NCBI GenBank assembly: GCA_018702715.1
Contig: JABIYQ010000570.1
Span: 1-17,520 of the forward strand
Source: Desulfobacula sp.
Lineage (GTDB): Bacteria; Desulfobacterota; Desulfobacteria; Desulfobacterales; Desulfobacteraceae
Reading direction: 5' to 3'
Length of the DNA stretch: 17,520 bases
Part shown: in pieces, positions 7,486 through 15,549 of the stretch
How positions within the stretch are numbered: position 1 is the first letter of the stretch
Layout of the letters: each line of letters starts with the position of its first letter
Position numbers and translations under genes: made by a program
Notes under the pieces: model-generated
What the model saw: only the letters and a program-made list of their open reading frames with translations
The model's database searches: none
Told to the model about the DNA's origin: nothing

Positions 7486-8118
7486 ATGCACCAAGAAAAA
7501 ACAGACTATATGGAGATCCTATTCAAGGGCATCTGGAAGGAAAATCCCGTTGCTTACCAGGTATTGGGGATTTGTTCCGCACTGGCCGTCACTGTCAAAA
7601 TGTCCACTTCTATTGTCATGGGAATTGCCCTGACAATAGTTACTGCGTTTTCAAGCCTGCTGATATCCTCATTAAGAAAACAAATCCCCTCCAATATCAG
7701 GATTATAGTTGAACTGGCCATTATTTCCTCCCTGGTCATTGTTACGGATCAGATATTGAAAGCCTTTTTTTATGATATTTCCAAGCAGTTATCTATTTTT
7801 GTCGGGCTGATCATCACCAATTGTATTGTTCTTGGAAGGGCCGAATCCTTTGCCCTTGCCAACAAGCCTATGGATTCATTTTTCGATGGTATTGGAAACG
7901 GGCTGGGTTACAGCCTGGTACTGGTTTCAGTGGCTTTTTTAAGAGAACTTTTAGGATCGGGTAAATTTTTTGGATTCAACATTATCCCTCAATTCATCTT
8001 TGATGCCGGATACCAGAACATGGGCCTTATGGTATTGGCACCAGGAGCCTTTTTTATTATCGGGTTGTTGGTGTGGCTGAAAAATTCTCTGCCCGGGATA
8101 TCTAAGGAAGAAAGGTAA
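7486..8118 (+). CDS. nqrD: NqrD, Na+-translocating NADH:quinone reductase membrane subunit D
   Basis: An integral membrane subunit of the RnfE/NqrD family with about six hydrophobic segments. In solved Vibrio structures NqrD and NqrE form a pseudo-symmetric pair that holds an iron centre in mid-membrane through two cysteines each. Both are kept here: Cys30 (QVLGICSALAV) and Cys113 (IITNCIVLGRAES). The block FLRELLGSGKFFG near 150 is characteristic. The ATG at 7486 is preferred over 7477 because the AAGGA at 7473-7477 would overlap the earlier start but is 8 nt from this one, giving 210 residues. The gene lies 30 nt after nqrC and 9 nt before nqrE. Confidence 0.95.
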   Translation: MHQEKTDYMEILFKGIWKENPVAYQVLGICSALAVTVKMSTSIVMGIALTIVTAFSSLLISSLRKQIPSNIRIIVELAIISSLVIVTDQILKAFFYDISKQLSIFVGLIITNCIVLGRAESFALANKPMDSFFDGIGNGLGYSLVLVSVAFLRELLGSGKFFGFNIIPQFIFDAGYQNMGLMVLAPGAFFIIGLLVWLKNSLPGISKEER

Positions 8119-8127
8119 GAAGCACAC

Positions 8128-8736
8128 ATGGGTGATCTATTCAGTCTGTTTATTAATTCTGTATTTATCGGTAATATTCTTCTGGCCTATTTCCTTGGCA
8201 TGTGTTCCTTTATTGCCGTTTCAAAAAATGTGGATACGGCTACGGGTCTAGGATTTGCAGTTATCTTTGTCCTTACGGTGACAAGTCCGGTCAACTGGAT
8301 CATTTATCACGGCCTGCTTGCTCCGGGGGCCTTATCATGGGCAGGTTTCCCAGATATAGATTTAAGTTTTTTAAAATTTATTACCTTTATCGCAGTTATA
8401 GCCGCCATTGTGCAGGCTGTTGAAATGATTATTGATAAATACTCGCCTTTGCTTTATGTCACTTTGGGAGTGTTTTTACCTTTGATCGCGGTGAATTGTG
8501 CCATCCTTGGAACTTCCCTTTTCATGGTGGAAAGAAACTATACATTTATTGAATCAATTGTTTTTGGAGCCGGCTCTGGAACAGGTTGGATGCTTGCCAT
8601 TGTCTCCATGGCAGCCATAAGGAACAAGGTCAAATACGCTGATGTCCCCAAAGGACTTCAAGGGTTTGGTATCACCATGATTATTGCAGGTCTTATGGCT
8701 ATGACATTTATGATGTTTTCCGGGATCACCCTTTAA
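8128..8736 (+). CDS. nqrE: NqrE, Na+-translocating NADH:quinone reductase membrane subunit E
   Basis: The partner of NqrD in the RnfA/NqrE family, 202 residues with about six hydrophobic segments. The expected cluster-binding cysteines are Cys26 (YFLGMCSFIAVS) and Cys124 (AVNCAILGTSLF). Other hallmarks are the start FSLFINSVFIGNILLAYF and GTGWMLAIVSMAAIR near 150. It starts 9 nt after nqrD and uses a purine-rich binding site within the nqrD end. Nothing in the sequence suggests loss of function. Confidence 0.95.
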   Translation: MGDLFSLFINSVFIGNILLAYFLGMCSFIAVSKNVDTATGLGFAVIFVLTVTSPVNWIIYHGLLAPGALSWAGFPDIDLSFLKFITFIAVIAAIVQAVEMIIDKYSPLLYVTLGVFLPLIAVNCAILGTSLFMVERNYTFIESIVFGAGSGTGWMLAIVSMAAIRNKVKYADVPKGLQGFGITMIIAGLMAMTFMMFSGITL

Positions 8737-8772
8737 CAGGGACGAAGCGTAAAAATTTAAGGAGAGCAAAAA

Positions 8773-9984
8773 TTGTTATATCTTCTCAGCATATTGGTTT
8801 TTTCAGGTGTGATTTTTATCCTTGTCACAGTGCTCCTGCTTGTTGAATCAAAGGTCACCTTTAAGGGTGAATTCGATATAACCATCAATGGGAATAAAGA
8901 TGAAAAACTGAAGATTTCCGGTAATCCCTCTCTTTTATCCGCATTATCTCAAAAAAATATTTTCCTGCCCTCTGCCTGTGGTGGTTCAGGCTCCTGCGGC
9001 ATGTGCAAGTGTGAAGTCACTAAAGGCGGCGGCAGCATTTTGCCCACTGAGCTTGCCCACCTGACAAGAAAAGACAAACTTGCCAATAAACGATTATCCT
9101 GCCAGCTAAAAGTTAAGAATAACCTTGAGATCAAAATACCAGAGTCGATATTCGGCATAAAAAAAGTAGCTGCCACAGTGATATCCAATAACAATGTGGC
9201 CACCTTTATAAAAGAACTGGTGCTCAAACCTGAGACCCCCATTGACTTTAAGGCCGGCGCCTACATCCAGATTGATGTGCCTGAATATGATCTCATGTTC
9301 AAAAATTTTCATATTGAAAGCAAGTATGTTAGTGAATGGAAAAAATATAATTTTTTTGAACTCACATCAAAGGGGATTAAACAGGGCTTTCGGGCATACT
9401 CCCTTGCCAACCCGCCCCACGATAACCAAATAATTATGTTGAATATCAGAATCGCAACCCCGCCTCCTGGAACTGAAGGCATCCCGCCTGGATTCGGGTC
9501 TTCATATGTCTTTGGCCTGGAACCCGGCGATAAGGTAACTATCAGCGGTCCCTACGGGGATTTTTTGGCAAAGGATACAGAAAATGAAATGTGTTTTATC
9601 GGTGGCGGCGCGGGTATGGCTCCCTTAAGAAGCCACATCCTCCATCAGTTTGACGGAATACATACAAAAAGACAAGTCTCTTTCTGGTATGGTGCCCGAT
9701 CCAAAAAAGAGATGTTTTATGATGATGATTTTAAGGATCTTGACAAAAGATATGATAATTTTACCTATCATGTAGCTCTTTCAAACCCTGATGAAGACGA
9801 TCACTGGGATGGCATGACCGGTTTTATCCACAATCATCTGTGTGATGAATATCTTTGCCGGCATGAAGACCCCACGGAAATAGAATTTTATCTTTGTGGT
9901 CCGCCCCCCATGATCGATGCCATTATCAAAGCATTATACGATCTTGGGGTAGAAGACGACATGATTTTTTTCGATAAATTTTAA
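8773..9984 (+). CDS. nqrF: NqrF, NADH dehydrogenase subunit of Na+-translocating quinone reductase
   Basis: NqrF accepts electrons from NADH and passes them through FAD and a 2Fe-2S cluster into the membrane. It has an N-terminal membrane anchor (about 5-24), a ferredoxin domain with ligands Cys69, Cys75, Cys78 and Cys110, an FAD-binding domain with RAYSLAN, and an NADH-binding domain with IGGGAGMAPLRS and a CGPPPMIDA block near the end. At 403 residues it is close to the 408 of Vibrio. The start is TTG at 8773, supported by AAGGAG at 8759-8764 with 8 nt spacing and by the anchor beginning immediately. It is last in the operon, 36 nt after nqrE, and converges with the AraC-type gene. No clear hairpin terminator was found in the 45-nt gap. 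Confidence 0.97.
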   Translation: MLYLLSILVFSGVIFILVTVLLLVESKVTFKGEFDITINGNKDEKLKISGNPSLLSALSQKNIFLPSACGGSGSCGMCKCEVTKGGGSILPTELAHLTRKDKLANKRLSCQLKVKNNLEIKIPESIFGIKKVAATVISNNNVATFIKELVLKPETPIDFKAGAYIQIDVPEYDLMFKNFHIESKYVSEWKKYNFFELTSKGIKQGFRAYSLANPPHDNQIIMLNIRIATPPPGTEGIPPGFGSSYVFGLEPGDKVTISGPYGDFLAKDTENEMCFIGGGAGMAPLRSHILHQFDGIHTKRQVSFWYGARSKKEMFYDDDFKDLDKRYDNFTYHVALSNPDEDDHWDGMTGFIHNHLCDEYLCRHEDPTEIEFYLCGPPPMIDAIIKALYDLGVEDDMIFFDKF

Positions 9985-10029
9985 ACGTCTTTAATGGACT
10001 GGAAAAAGCATTGCAGAATTATTGCCAAG

Positions 10030-11025
10030 TTATTGCGAAATGGCTCTGGCGACATATCCTGAAAAACGTTGCCGATATTCTTTTGGTCTAAGGCCTGTCA
10101 ATCTGACAAATATTTTTCTAAAAAAGGAAATATCCTCATATCCGACCCGAACCGTGATTTTCTCAAAGGAGAGCTTGCCTTCCTCCAGAAGGTGCCTGGC
10201 CGTTTCAACCCGCAATTGCTGAAGATATCCCAAAGGGGTGACATTTGTGGCCATTTTAAACCGTCGTTCAAGTGATCTCCGGCTGATCTTGTGTTTTTTG
10301 GCCAATAGTTCGTAATCAATTGACTTTGTGTAATTTTGTTCTATCCATTTTTGGACCTTTTTAACAATAGTATCTCCAAGGTCCCCCGGCAAAAGAAAAT
10401 TGCCATAGGGGGTCTGCGTGGTTCGTCCTAAATCCAGGATCATGGTTTTGGCACTTTGTACAGCAGCCTGCCTGCCACAGAATTTTTCCACCAGGTAAAG
10501 TGATAAATCCATGCCGGCATTTACCCCTGCCGAACAATATAGTCTACCATGATCTATGAACATCTTGTCTGGTTCCAAATTTACCTGGGGATATTTTTTG
10601 TTGAACATTTGTGCAAAGCCCCAGTGAAGGGTTGCGGATTTTTTGTCCAGTAAGCCTGTTTCAGCCAGTAAAAAAGCACCAGTGCATATACTGGCCACAT
10701 GGGCTCCCTTTTTGTACTGCTTTTTGATCCAGGGAACAAGTTCAGGACTCTTCTCAAGAATCTGTTTAATGTATGTGGCAGATGCAATAACAATCAAATC
10801 GGTTTCATGGATTGCCTCAATACTGCAATGGGGTTTGATCAGGATATTATTGATGGATCTGATGGACTCACCGTCTGCTGAGGCAAGGGTGACGTCAAAG
10901 AACGGGGTTTGAGGGGCTTTGTTCACACGGTTCCATAGCCTTCCTGCCTGGTTAAAGATATCCATGGGGCCGAAAATAGTGCTTGCCATGGAGTTATAAC
11001 ATCCTAAAATGGTTATTTTTTTCAT
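10030..11025 (-). CDS. AraC-family regulator with DJ-1/PfpI-like N-terminal domain
   Basis: A 331-residue fusion of the GATase1-like AraC type (FtrA-like). Residues 1 to about 190 resemble the DJ-1/PfpI fold, with Cys114 in ASICTGAFLLAETGLL at the nucleophile-elbow position and ATLHW following, as in this regulator class. Residues about 220-320 form an AraC DNA-binding domain with two helix-turn-helix units (about 236-258 and 286-310) and the usual FRKIFVRLTGLRPKEYRQRF ending. The N-terminal domain presumably senses a small molecule; its ligand cannot be told. AAAGGA lies 5-6 nt before the ATG. It is convergent with nqrF and divergent from the DUF3795 gene, which makes the latter a candidate target. 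Confidence 0.93.
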   Translation of the reverse strand: MKKITILGCYNSMASTIFGPMDIFNQAGRLWNRVNKAPQTPFFDVTLASADGESIRSINNILIKPHCSIEAIHETDLIVIASATYIKQILEKSPELVPWIKKQYKKGAHVASICTGAFLLAETGLLDKKSATLHWGFAQMFNKKYPQVNLEPDKMFIDHGRLYCSAGVNAGMDLSLYLVEKFCGRQAAVQSAKTMILDLGRTTQTPYGNFLLPGDLGDTIVKKVQKWIEQNYTKSIDYELLAKKHKISRRSLERRFKMATNVTPLGYLQQLRVETARHLLEEGKLSFEKITVRVGYEDISFFRKIFVRLTGLRPKEYRQRFSGYVARAISQ

Positions 11026-11149
11026 TATTGTCCTTTAAAAATTTGGAAAATTGTCGATATTGCCATGTATTATGTCGTTTATGCCACTATTATTTTTAAA
11101 ATGCAATGAGTATAATAAAATTTATTTATTCAACAAAAGGAGATATAAT
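11026..11149. promoter_or_regulatory. Divergent promoter region between the AraC-type and DUF3795 genes
   Basis: A 124-bp AT-rich spacer between divergent starts. TATAAT at 11111-11116 is a candidate -10 for the rightward gene, though no good -35 lies at the right distance. The stretch 11054-11077 is loosely repeat-like and could hold an AraC-type operator. This is a weak, composition-prone call. Confidence 0.35.
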
Positions 11150-11605
11150 ATGAATTTAGAAAAAATTAAGGCTTCTTTGGCCCCATGCGGCCTGAGTTGC
11201 GAAAAATGTTTTGCCCATGTTGATGGAGATATCCGTAGGTACAGCTTAAAACTCAAAGAAAAGCTGGGTAATTTTCACAACTATGCAAAACGGTTTGAAA
11301 CCATGCTGGGCGATCCGATTTTTAAAAAGTATTCTGATTTTAAGGATATGTTGGATTATTTTGCATCCAAAAATTGTAAGGGGTGTCGTAATGAGCAATG
11401 CAAGCTTTTTAAACTCTGTGGGGTACGTGAATGTCATCAGGAAAAGCAGATTGACTTTTGCTACCAGTGTGACGAGTTTCCCTGCGATAAAACCAACTTT
11501 GATAAAGGCCTTTATAAGGGCTGGGTAATGATCAATAAAAAAATCAGAGAAACAGGCTTAGAGCAATTTTATGAAAAGACCGGAACCCGGCCAAGATATC
11601 TGTAA
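11150..11605 (+). CDS. DUF3795 cysteine-rich protein
   Basis: A 151-residue cytoplasmic protein with eleven cysteines: Cys13, 17, 20 (APCGLSCEKC), 76, 79, 84, 90, 95, 104, 107 and 112 (NCKGCRNEQC and FCYQCDEFPC blocks). This pattern fits DUF3795, common in anaerobes and of unknown function; the cysteine pairs suggest bound zinc or iron-sulfur. The ATG at 11150 is chosen because AAGGAG is at 11137-11142; an upstream in-frame start at 11051 would add 33 residues of AT-rich, non-family sequence across the promoter region. It is divergent from the AraC-type regulator, which may control it. Confidence 0.88.
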   Translation: MNLEKIKASLAPCGLSCEKCFAHVDGDIRRYSLKLKEKLGNFHNYAKRFETMLGDPIFKKYSDFKDMLDYFASKNCKGCRNEQCKLFKLCGVRECHQEKQIDFCYQCDEFPCDKTNFDKGLYKGWVMINKKIRETGLEQFYEKTGTRPRYL

Positions 11606-11666
11606 AATAAAGATGGTAAAGGAACTATTTTTTGTCTTGCAATAAATTGACCCCGGCAAAGCAAAA

Positions 11667-12494
11667 CTATTTGTTCAGATTTTTATCTATTTTGATATAT
11701 GTATAGGGTAATTGAATATAATTCAAAGCTTTTGATATTTTGGGCATGGATGCGTTTTTAAACAATCTGGAAATATTTATTCCAACCCCAATATAAATAT
11801 TTCGTTCCCTGTAATTTTTATCAGGGAATCCTTTTGTGTAATATCCCAGATGCAGCTCCAAATATTTAAAATAATTTTTTTGTGCAAATTCAAACCCATC
11901 AAATTTTAATGCCAGAAGAAATTTCTGGTTTTCATAATCAGTAGTAAAGTCAGTCTTATTAAAGTCCGGTCGGTATTCAAGTCTGATATCAATTTTTTCA
12001 GCGATACCAGGATGTGAATATAAAAAATATCCTGTCATACTGCCCATTAAATTCATTGTAAAATCTTCATAAGAGAAACCATAACTGCTGAAAGAGTCGC
12101 CGATTTCCATCCAGGTTGTCATCCCAAAAGATGACAGAGATCCAATAAGAGCACCTTGCCTGGCGGAATAACCTGTGTTTTCATAAATAGCTGCCAAAGC
12201 ATTGGAAAGGGTATAGGAAAAATAAAAATGCCCAAGTTTGTCAAGACCGCCATCTTTGGTATAGTCTGAAAACCACCCCTCGTCTTTTTTTATGGGTTTG
12301 TTTTTGAAATAATCCCAGTTTAAAATCCCCCATGTGGTAATGGCAGTCAATCCTGCCATGTTTGAGATTAAGACGGTTTTTCCCTTTGAAAAATTTGCTT
12401 GGTTCCCGGATAAATCAGGTGCCAAAACACATCCAGCCAAAAGAATAATAAAAAAATATCTCTTCAGGGCCTGTGATTTAATAAAATATTGCAT
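11667..12494 (-). CDS. DUF2279 family predicted lipoprotein
   Basis: The N-terminus has a basic stretch and a hydrophobic core ending in LLAGC, a perfect lipobox, so it should be a lipoprotein with Cys22 as the modified residue. The block GLDKLGHFYFSYTLSN near 85 is the DUF2279 hallmark. The C-terminal half alternates hydrophobic and polar residues in strand-like segments (YLELHLGYYTKGF, NIYIGVGINIS), which suggests a beta-rich envelope domain. Function is unknown. Start: ATG at 12494 follows GGGAGGT by only 3-4 nt, a short spacing; the ATG at 12506 would contain that site in its coding region and has none upstream. It converges with the DUF3795 gene across a 61-bp gap with only a poor hairpin. 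Confidence 0.82.
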   Translation of the reverse strand: MQYFIKSQALKRYFFIILLAGCVLAPDLSGNQANFSKGKTVLISNMAGLTAITTWGILNWDYFKNKPIKKDEGWFSDYTKDGGLDKLGHFYFSYTLSNALAAIYENTGYSARQGALIGSLSSFGMTTWMEIGDSFSSYGFSYEDFTMNLMGSMTGYFLYSHPGIAEKIDIRLEYRPDFNKTDFTTDYENQKFLLALKFDGFEFAQKNYFKYLELHLGYYTKGFPDKNYRERNIYIGVGINISRLFKNASMPKISKALNYIQLPYTYIKIDKNLNK

Positions 12495-12506
12495 TGCACC
12501 TCCCAT

Positions 12507-12861
12507 TAAAGATTGGATGGAATTTGTATGCGTTGCAGGGAAATATTAACATTATCTACTGGGTTGATGGTAATTTCATGACCATTGGAATTGTATAACG
12601 AGCCATATGAAAATAACGGGAATTGAACCTGCTGCTGTCTTGATTTTTGGTTCATATATTAGGATAAACAATTAATTTTTTCAAGAAGCATGGAGAAATT
12701 AAATTTGTTTTATACCGCAATTTATATTAGTCTAATGTTTATTTGAATTGCGATGTACTGAAGATTTTAAGTATAATGCAAGAAATCAAAAGTTTCAAAA
12801 GTGGTTTAAGGACAGCTATTTCCAGACATTTATTGTTCAATTAAGACAATCAGGGGACTTT
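12507..12861. other. Intergenic region between the lipoprotein and kinase genes
   Basis: About 355 bp between divergent genes. It holds small inverted repeats, ATGGT-N9-ACCAT (12567-12585) and ATTAG-T-CTAAT (12726-12736), which could be operators or chance. The part 12748-12861 is open in the kinase frame and is coding if the TTG at 12748 is the real start. A T-arm-like 15-mer near 12618 is not part of a foldable tRNA. No other gene is seen. Confidence 0.4.
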
Positions 12862-14904
12862 GTGGCAAAATCAAATGCAAAACTCAGATTATGGACGGCG
12901 CCGGCGAAAATAAGGCCTTTTTATAAATGGACAATTATTATCTTTTTGCTAATTATATACTTTTTAGCGTTCCCAAGGATAGTTGAACAATGGGGAGATT
13001 TTTCACGTATTTTTGTCGTCATATTTGTGATACCGATTGTTTTGTTCTGGGGGTTAAGGGGAGGGATCATTATTTCTTTATTAGCCCCACCCGCAATGAT
13101 CATTTTTTATAAAGCTTCAGGGGTCTCATTCAGCGGAGGGGCGATTGGTCCACTTTTTTTATTTTTAATTGCAATTATTACCGGACAAATGCGTGACTTG
13201 AGTTTGAAACTTGAGGAAGAACTCAACAAAAAAGATCAAGCCGAGTTGAAACTGCAAAAACACCAGGCCAGTTTGGAAAAAATAATGGGTGAGCGTACAG
13301 CCCAATTGTCAAAGGCTAATATTGAGCTTCAACGGGAAATTTCAGAACGAAGGCTATCAGAAGATGCTCTGCGAGAGAGCAAGACACAGCTACAGACGTT
13401 GCTGCGGGCAATTCCGGATTTAGTCTGGCTTAAAGACATTCAGGGTATCTATCTTTTCTGCAATTTCAGATTTGAACAGTTTTTTGGTGCAAAAGAGGCG
13501 GATATTGTGGGAAAAACGGATTACGATTTTGTGGACAGGGAATTGGCGGATTTTTTCCGAAAGAATGATAATAAGGCAATGAATAAAAGAGGGCCCAGCA
13601 TAAATGAAGAGGAAGTTATTTTTGCAGATGATGGGCATCGCGAAATTCTTGAAACCATAAAGACACCGGTTTACAACAGTGATGGTAAAATTGCCGGAGT
13701 GTTGGGTATTGGGCGGAATATCACTGATCGAGTGAGCTTGCAGGAGCAGCTTGTTCAGGCTCAGAAAATGGAATCTGTGGGGCGCCTGGCAGGCGGGGTG
13801 GCTCATGATTATAATAATGCGCTCAGCGTGATCATGGGTTACACCGAGCTTGCCATGGCTGATGTGAACGATCCGACAGGAAAGCTACATGCTGATCTAA
13901 ATCAAGTTCTCAAGGCCGGCAAACGGGCAACAGACATTACCAGGCAATTATTGGCCTTTGCACGCAAGCAGACAATTGCCCCCATTGTTCTTGACCTTAA
14001 TAAAAATGTAGAAAATATGCTAAAAATGCTCCGGCGCCTTATCGGTGAGAACATCGATCTTGCGTGGCTGCCCGGGATTAATCTTTGGCCGGTCAAGATG
14101 GACCCCTCTCAAATTGATCAGATACTGGCCAACCTGTGCGTCAATGCCAAAGATGCCATTGCCGGAGTTGGCAAGATCACCATTGAAACAGACACTGCGG
14201 TTCTGGACAAAGCCTTTTGTGCCAAACACACAGGTTTTGTTCCTGGTAAGTTTGTTCTACTGACCATAAGCGACAATGGCTGCGGTATGGACAAAAAAAT
14301 ACTGAATCATATTTTTGAACCGTTTTTTACCACAAAGGACATAGATAAAGGCACGGGCCTTGGTCTGGCTACTGTCTATGGAATCATCAAGCAAAACAAA
14401 GGGTTCATAAATATTTACAGCGAACCTGGTAAAGGGACGACAATAAATATTTACCTGCCCCGGCATGAAGGTAAAGTTGTTGAGGTCCAGAGGGAAGTAA
14501 TTGCTGAAATTCCACAGGGCAATGGTGAAACTATCCTTTTGGTGGAGGATGATCGATCGATACTGAAGCTGACACAAAAACTACTCACCGGGCTTGGCTA
14601 CAAAGTGTTGGTTGCACAAACGCCGAAAAAGGCCATGGGGCTTGCCAAGGAACATACAGGTAAAATTCACCTGATCGTCACTGATGTGATAATGCCTGAA
14701 ATGAATGGGCTTGAACTGGCAAACAGCCTGCAATCTCTTTATCCTGACCTCAAGCGTATGTTCATGTCCGGATACACGGCTAATGCCATCGCCCATCACG
14801 GTGTTTTGGACGAGGGAGTACACTTTATTCAGAAGCCATTTACCAAAAGAGATCTGGCGTCTTTAGTCAGAAAAGTATTGGATGGGGAAAAAGTTGATTT
14901 TTAA
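12862..14904 (+). CDS. Membrane-bound PAS hybrid sensor histidine kinase with receiver domain
   Basis: A sensor kinase that should autophosphorylate and pass phosphate to its own receiver. In order, counting from GTG 12862: four membrane helices (about 22-38, 48-66, 68-84, 92-110), a coiled coil (111-167), a PAS domain (about 172-290), a dimerisation domain with His315 in GRLAGGVAHDYNNALS, an ATPase domain with N428 (NLCVNAKDA), DNGCGMD and GTGLGLATVYG, and a receiver with Glu562-Asp563-Asp564, phospho-acceptor Asp608 (VTDVIMPEMNG) and Lys658. The start is uncertain: no in-frame ATG precedes the helices. GTG 12862 has AGGGGA a few bases upstream; TTG 12748 would add 38 residues but lacks a site. 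No response regulator is adjacent, so it is an orphan with unknown signal. Confidence 0.92.
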   Translation: MAKSNAKLRLWTAPAKIRPFYKWTIIIFLLIIYFLAFPRIVEQWGDFSRIFVVIFVIPIVLFWGLRGGIIISLLAPPAMIIFYKASGVSFSGGAIGPLFLFLIAIITGQMRDLSLKLEEELNKKDQAELKLQKHQASLEKIMGERTAQLSKANIELQREISERRLSEDALRESKTQLQTLLRAIPDLVWLKDIQGIYLFCNFRFEQFFGAKEADIVGKTDYDFVDRELADFFRKNDNKAMNKRGPSINEEEVIFADDGHREILETIKTPVYNSDGKIAGVLGIGRNITDRVSLQEQLVQAQKMESVGRLAGGVAHDYNNALSVIMGYTELAMADVNDPTGKLHADLNQVLKAGKRATDITRQLLAFARKQTIAPIVLDLNKNVENMLKMLRRLIGENIDLAWLPGINLWPVKMDPSQIDQILANLCVNAKDAIAGVGKITIETDTAVLDKAFCAKHTGFVPGKFVLLTISDNGCGMDKKILNHIFEPFFTTKDIDKGTGLGLATVYGIIKQNKGFINIYSEPGKGTTINIYLPRHEGKVVEVQREVIAEIPQGNGETILLVEDDRSILKLTQKLLTGLGYKVLVAQTPKKAMGLAKEHTGKIHLIVTDVIMPEMNGLELANSLQSLYPDLKRMFMSGYTANAIAHHGVLDEGVHFIQKPFTKRDLASLVRKVLDGEKVDF

Positions 14905-15193
14905 TGCATTTTTGATCTCGACCCGTTTTTGGTTATGACAAATATGCAACCGGGTTTGTTAATGGTATATTGCACCTGGGGAAGCAGAATTCAAGATTTT
15001 TTTTGAATTTCAGAAGAACTTTGATCATAGGAAAACTAAAATCGACTTGCTTGCATCATTAAATATACGTTACAATATATCAAACACGGGCGCGGAGTTG
15101 AAATTTATTTTGCTTTCAGTTGCCGGTCATTCTTGAGAAAGGAAGGAACCTTTGGATTTTTGCTGGATTAAGCAATAAAAAAGGAGGAACAAC
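14905..15193 (+). other. Intergenic region before the DUF6868 gene
   Basis: A 289-bp non-coding stretch. A weak stem AATTCAA (14988-14994) with TTGAATT (15003-15009) around a T-rich loop may end the kinase transcript. The rest holds the promoter listed below and a leader of about 110 nt containing a small AAAGG/CCTTT stem near 15140. No ORF with a ribosome binding site was found. Confidence 0.4.
15047..15076 (+). promoter_or_regulatory. Candidate sigma-70 promoter for the DUF6868 gene
   Basis: TTGCTT (15047-15052) and TACAAT (15071-15076) are separated by 18 nt, an acceptable match to the vegetative consensus. Transcription from here would give an untranslated leader of roughly 110 nt before the ATG at 15194. 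Confidence 0.4.
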
Positions 15194-15442
15194 ATGGATA
15201 TCCAGAAACTAATCATTTTTTTTAAGTGGTGTACAATAATAAATCTTGCCTTAATGATATTTGGAATCATAGGATGTACACTTGCCTCGGATTTGATATA
15301 CAATATACAGGGCAAAATGTTTGGCATATCTCGCGAAACCATTAACAGTTCTATCTATCTGTTCTTTGGGGGGTATAAAATTTTCTGGCTTGTTTTTAAT
15401 GCAGTTCCCTATGCTGCGTTGCTGATTATCAGAAAAGAATAG
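15194..15442 (+). CDS. DUF6868 small membrane protein
   Basis: An 82-residue protein with two membrane helices (about 10-34 and 52-78). Family-like blocks are FFKWCTIINLALMI near the start, ISRETINSSIYLFFGGYKIFW in the middle and VFNAVPYAALLII at the end; I recognise these as DUF6868, whose function is unknown. A strong AAGGAGG (15181-15187) precedes the ATG, which supports real translation. It is monocistronic, with its own candidate promoter, and converges with the aminotransferase operon. Confidence 0.85.
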   Translation: MDIQKLIIFFKWCTIINLALMIFGIIGCTLASDLIYNIQGKMFGISRETINSSIYLFFGGYKIFWLVFNAVPYAALLIIRKE

Positions 15443-15504
15443 CAAGGCTTCAATATTAAGGTAAGGAAAAGGTGAGAGGGCAGTTGCCGACGATAAAAAC
15501 TAAT

Positions 15505-15535
15505 ATGAATATACCGGCATTACCGGTATATTCAT
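15505..15535. terminator. Perfect 13-bp hairpin between convergent genes
   Basis: ATGAATATACCGG (15505-15517) pairs exactly with 15523-15535 around a 5-nt loop. It lies between the convergent DUF6868 and aminotransferase genes, so it probably ends both transcripts. On the minus strand it is followed by ATTAGTTTTT, so it fits termination of the aminotransferase operon best. Confidence 0.7.
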
Positions 15536-15549
15536 AGAGATTATTATTG

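Noticed and set aside
4143..9984. Reading the operon as Rnf because of the 4Fe-4S motifs in the first gene
   Set aside because: The other genes are clearly Nqr: NqrF has 2Fe-2S, FAD and NADH domains, and no RnfB polyferredoxin is present. The first gene also matches NqrA along its length.
11051..11149. An N-terminal extension of the DUF3795 protein
   Set aside because: The ATG at 11150 has an AAGGAG site, and the extension is AT-rich sequence unlike the family, overlapping the promoter region.
12612..12632. A tRNA T-arm-like sequence on the minus strand (GGTTCAATTCCC)
   Set aside because: The T-stem does not pair well, and no anticodon arm, acceptor stem or CCA fits around it.
14935..15006. 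A 23-codon ORF after the kinase gene
   Set aside because: It has no ribosome binding site and its end lies in a T-rich hairpin; probably chance.
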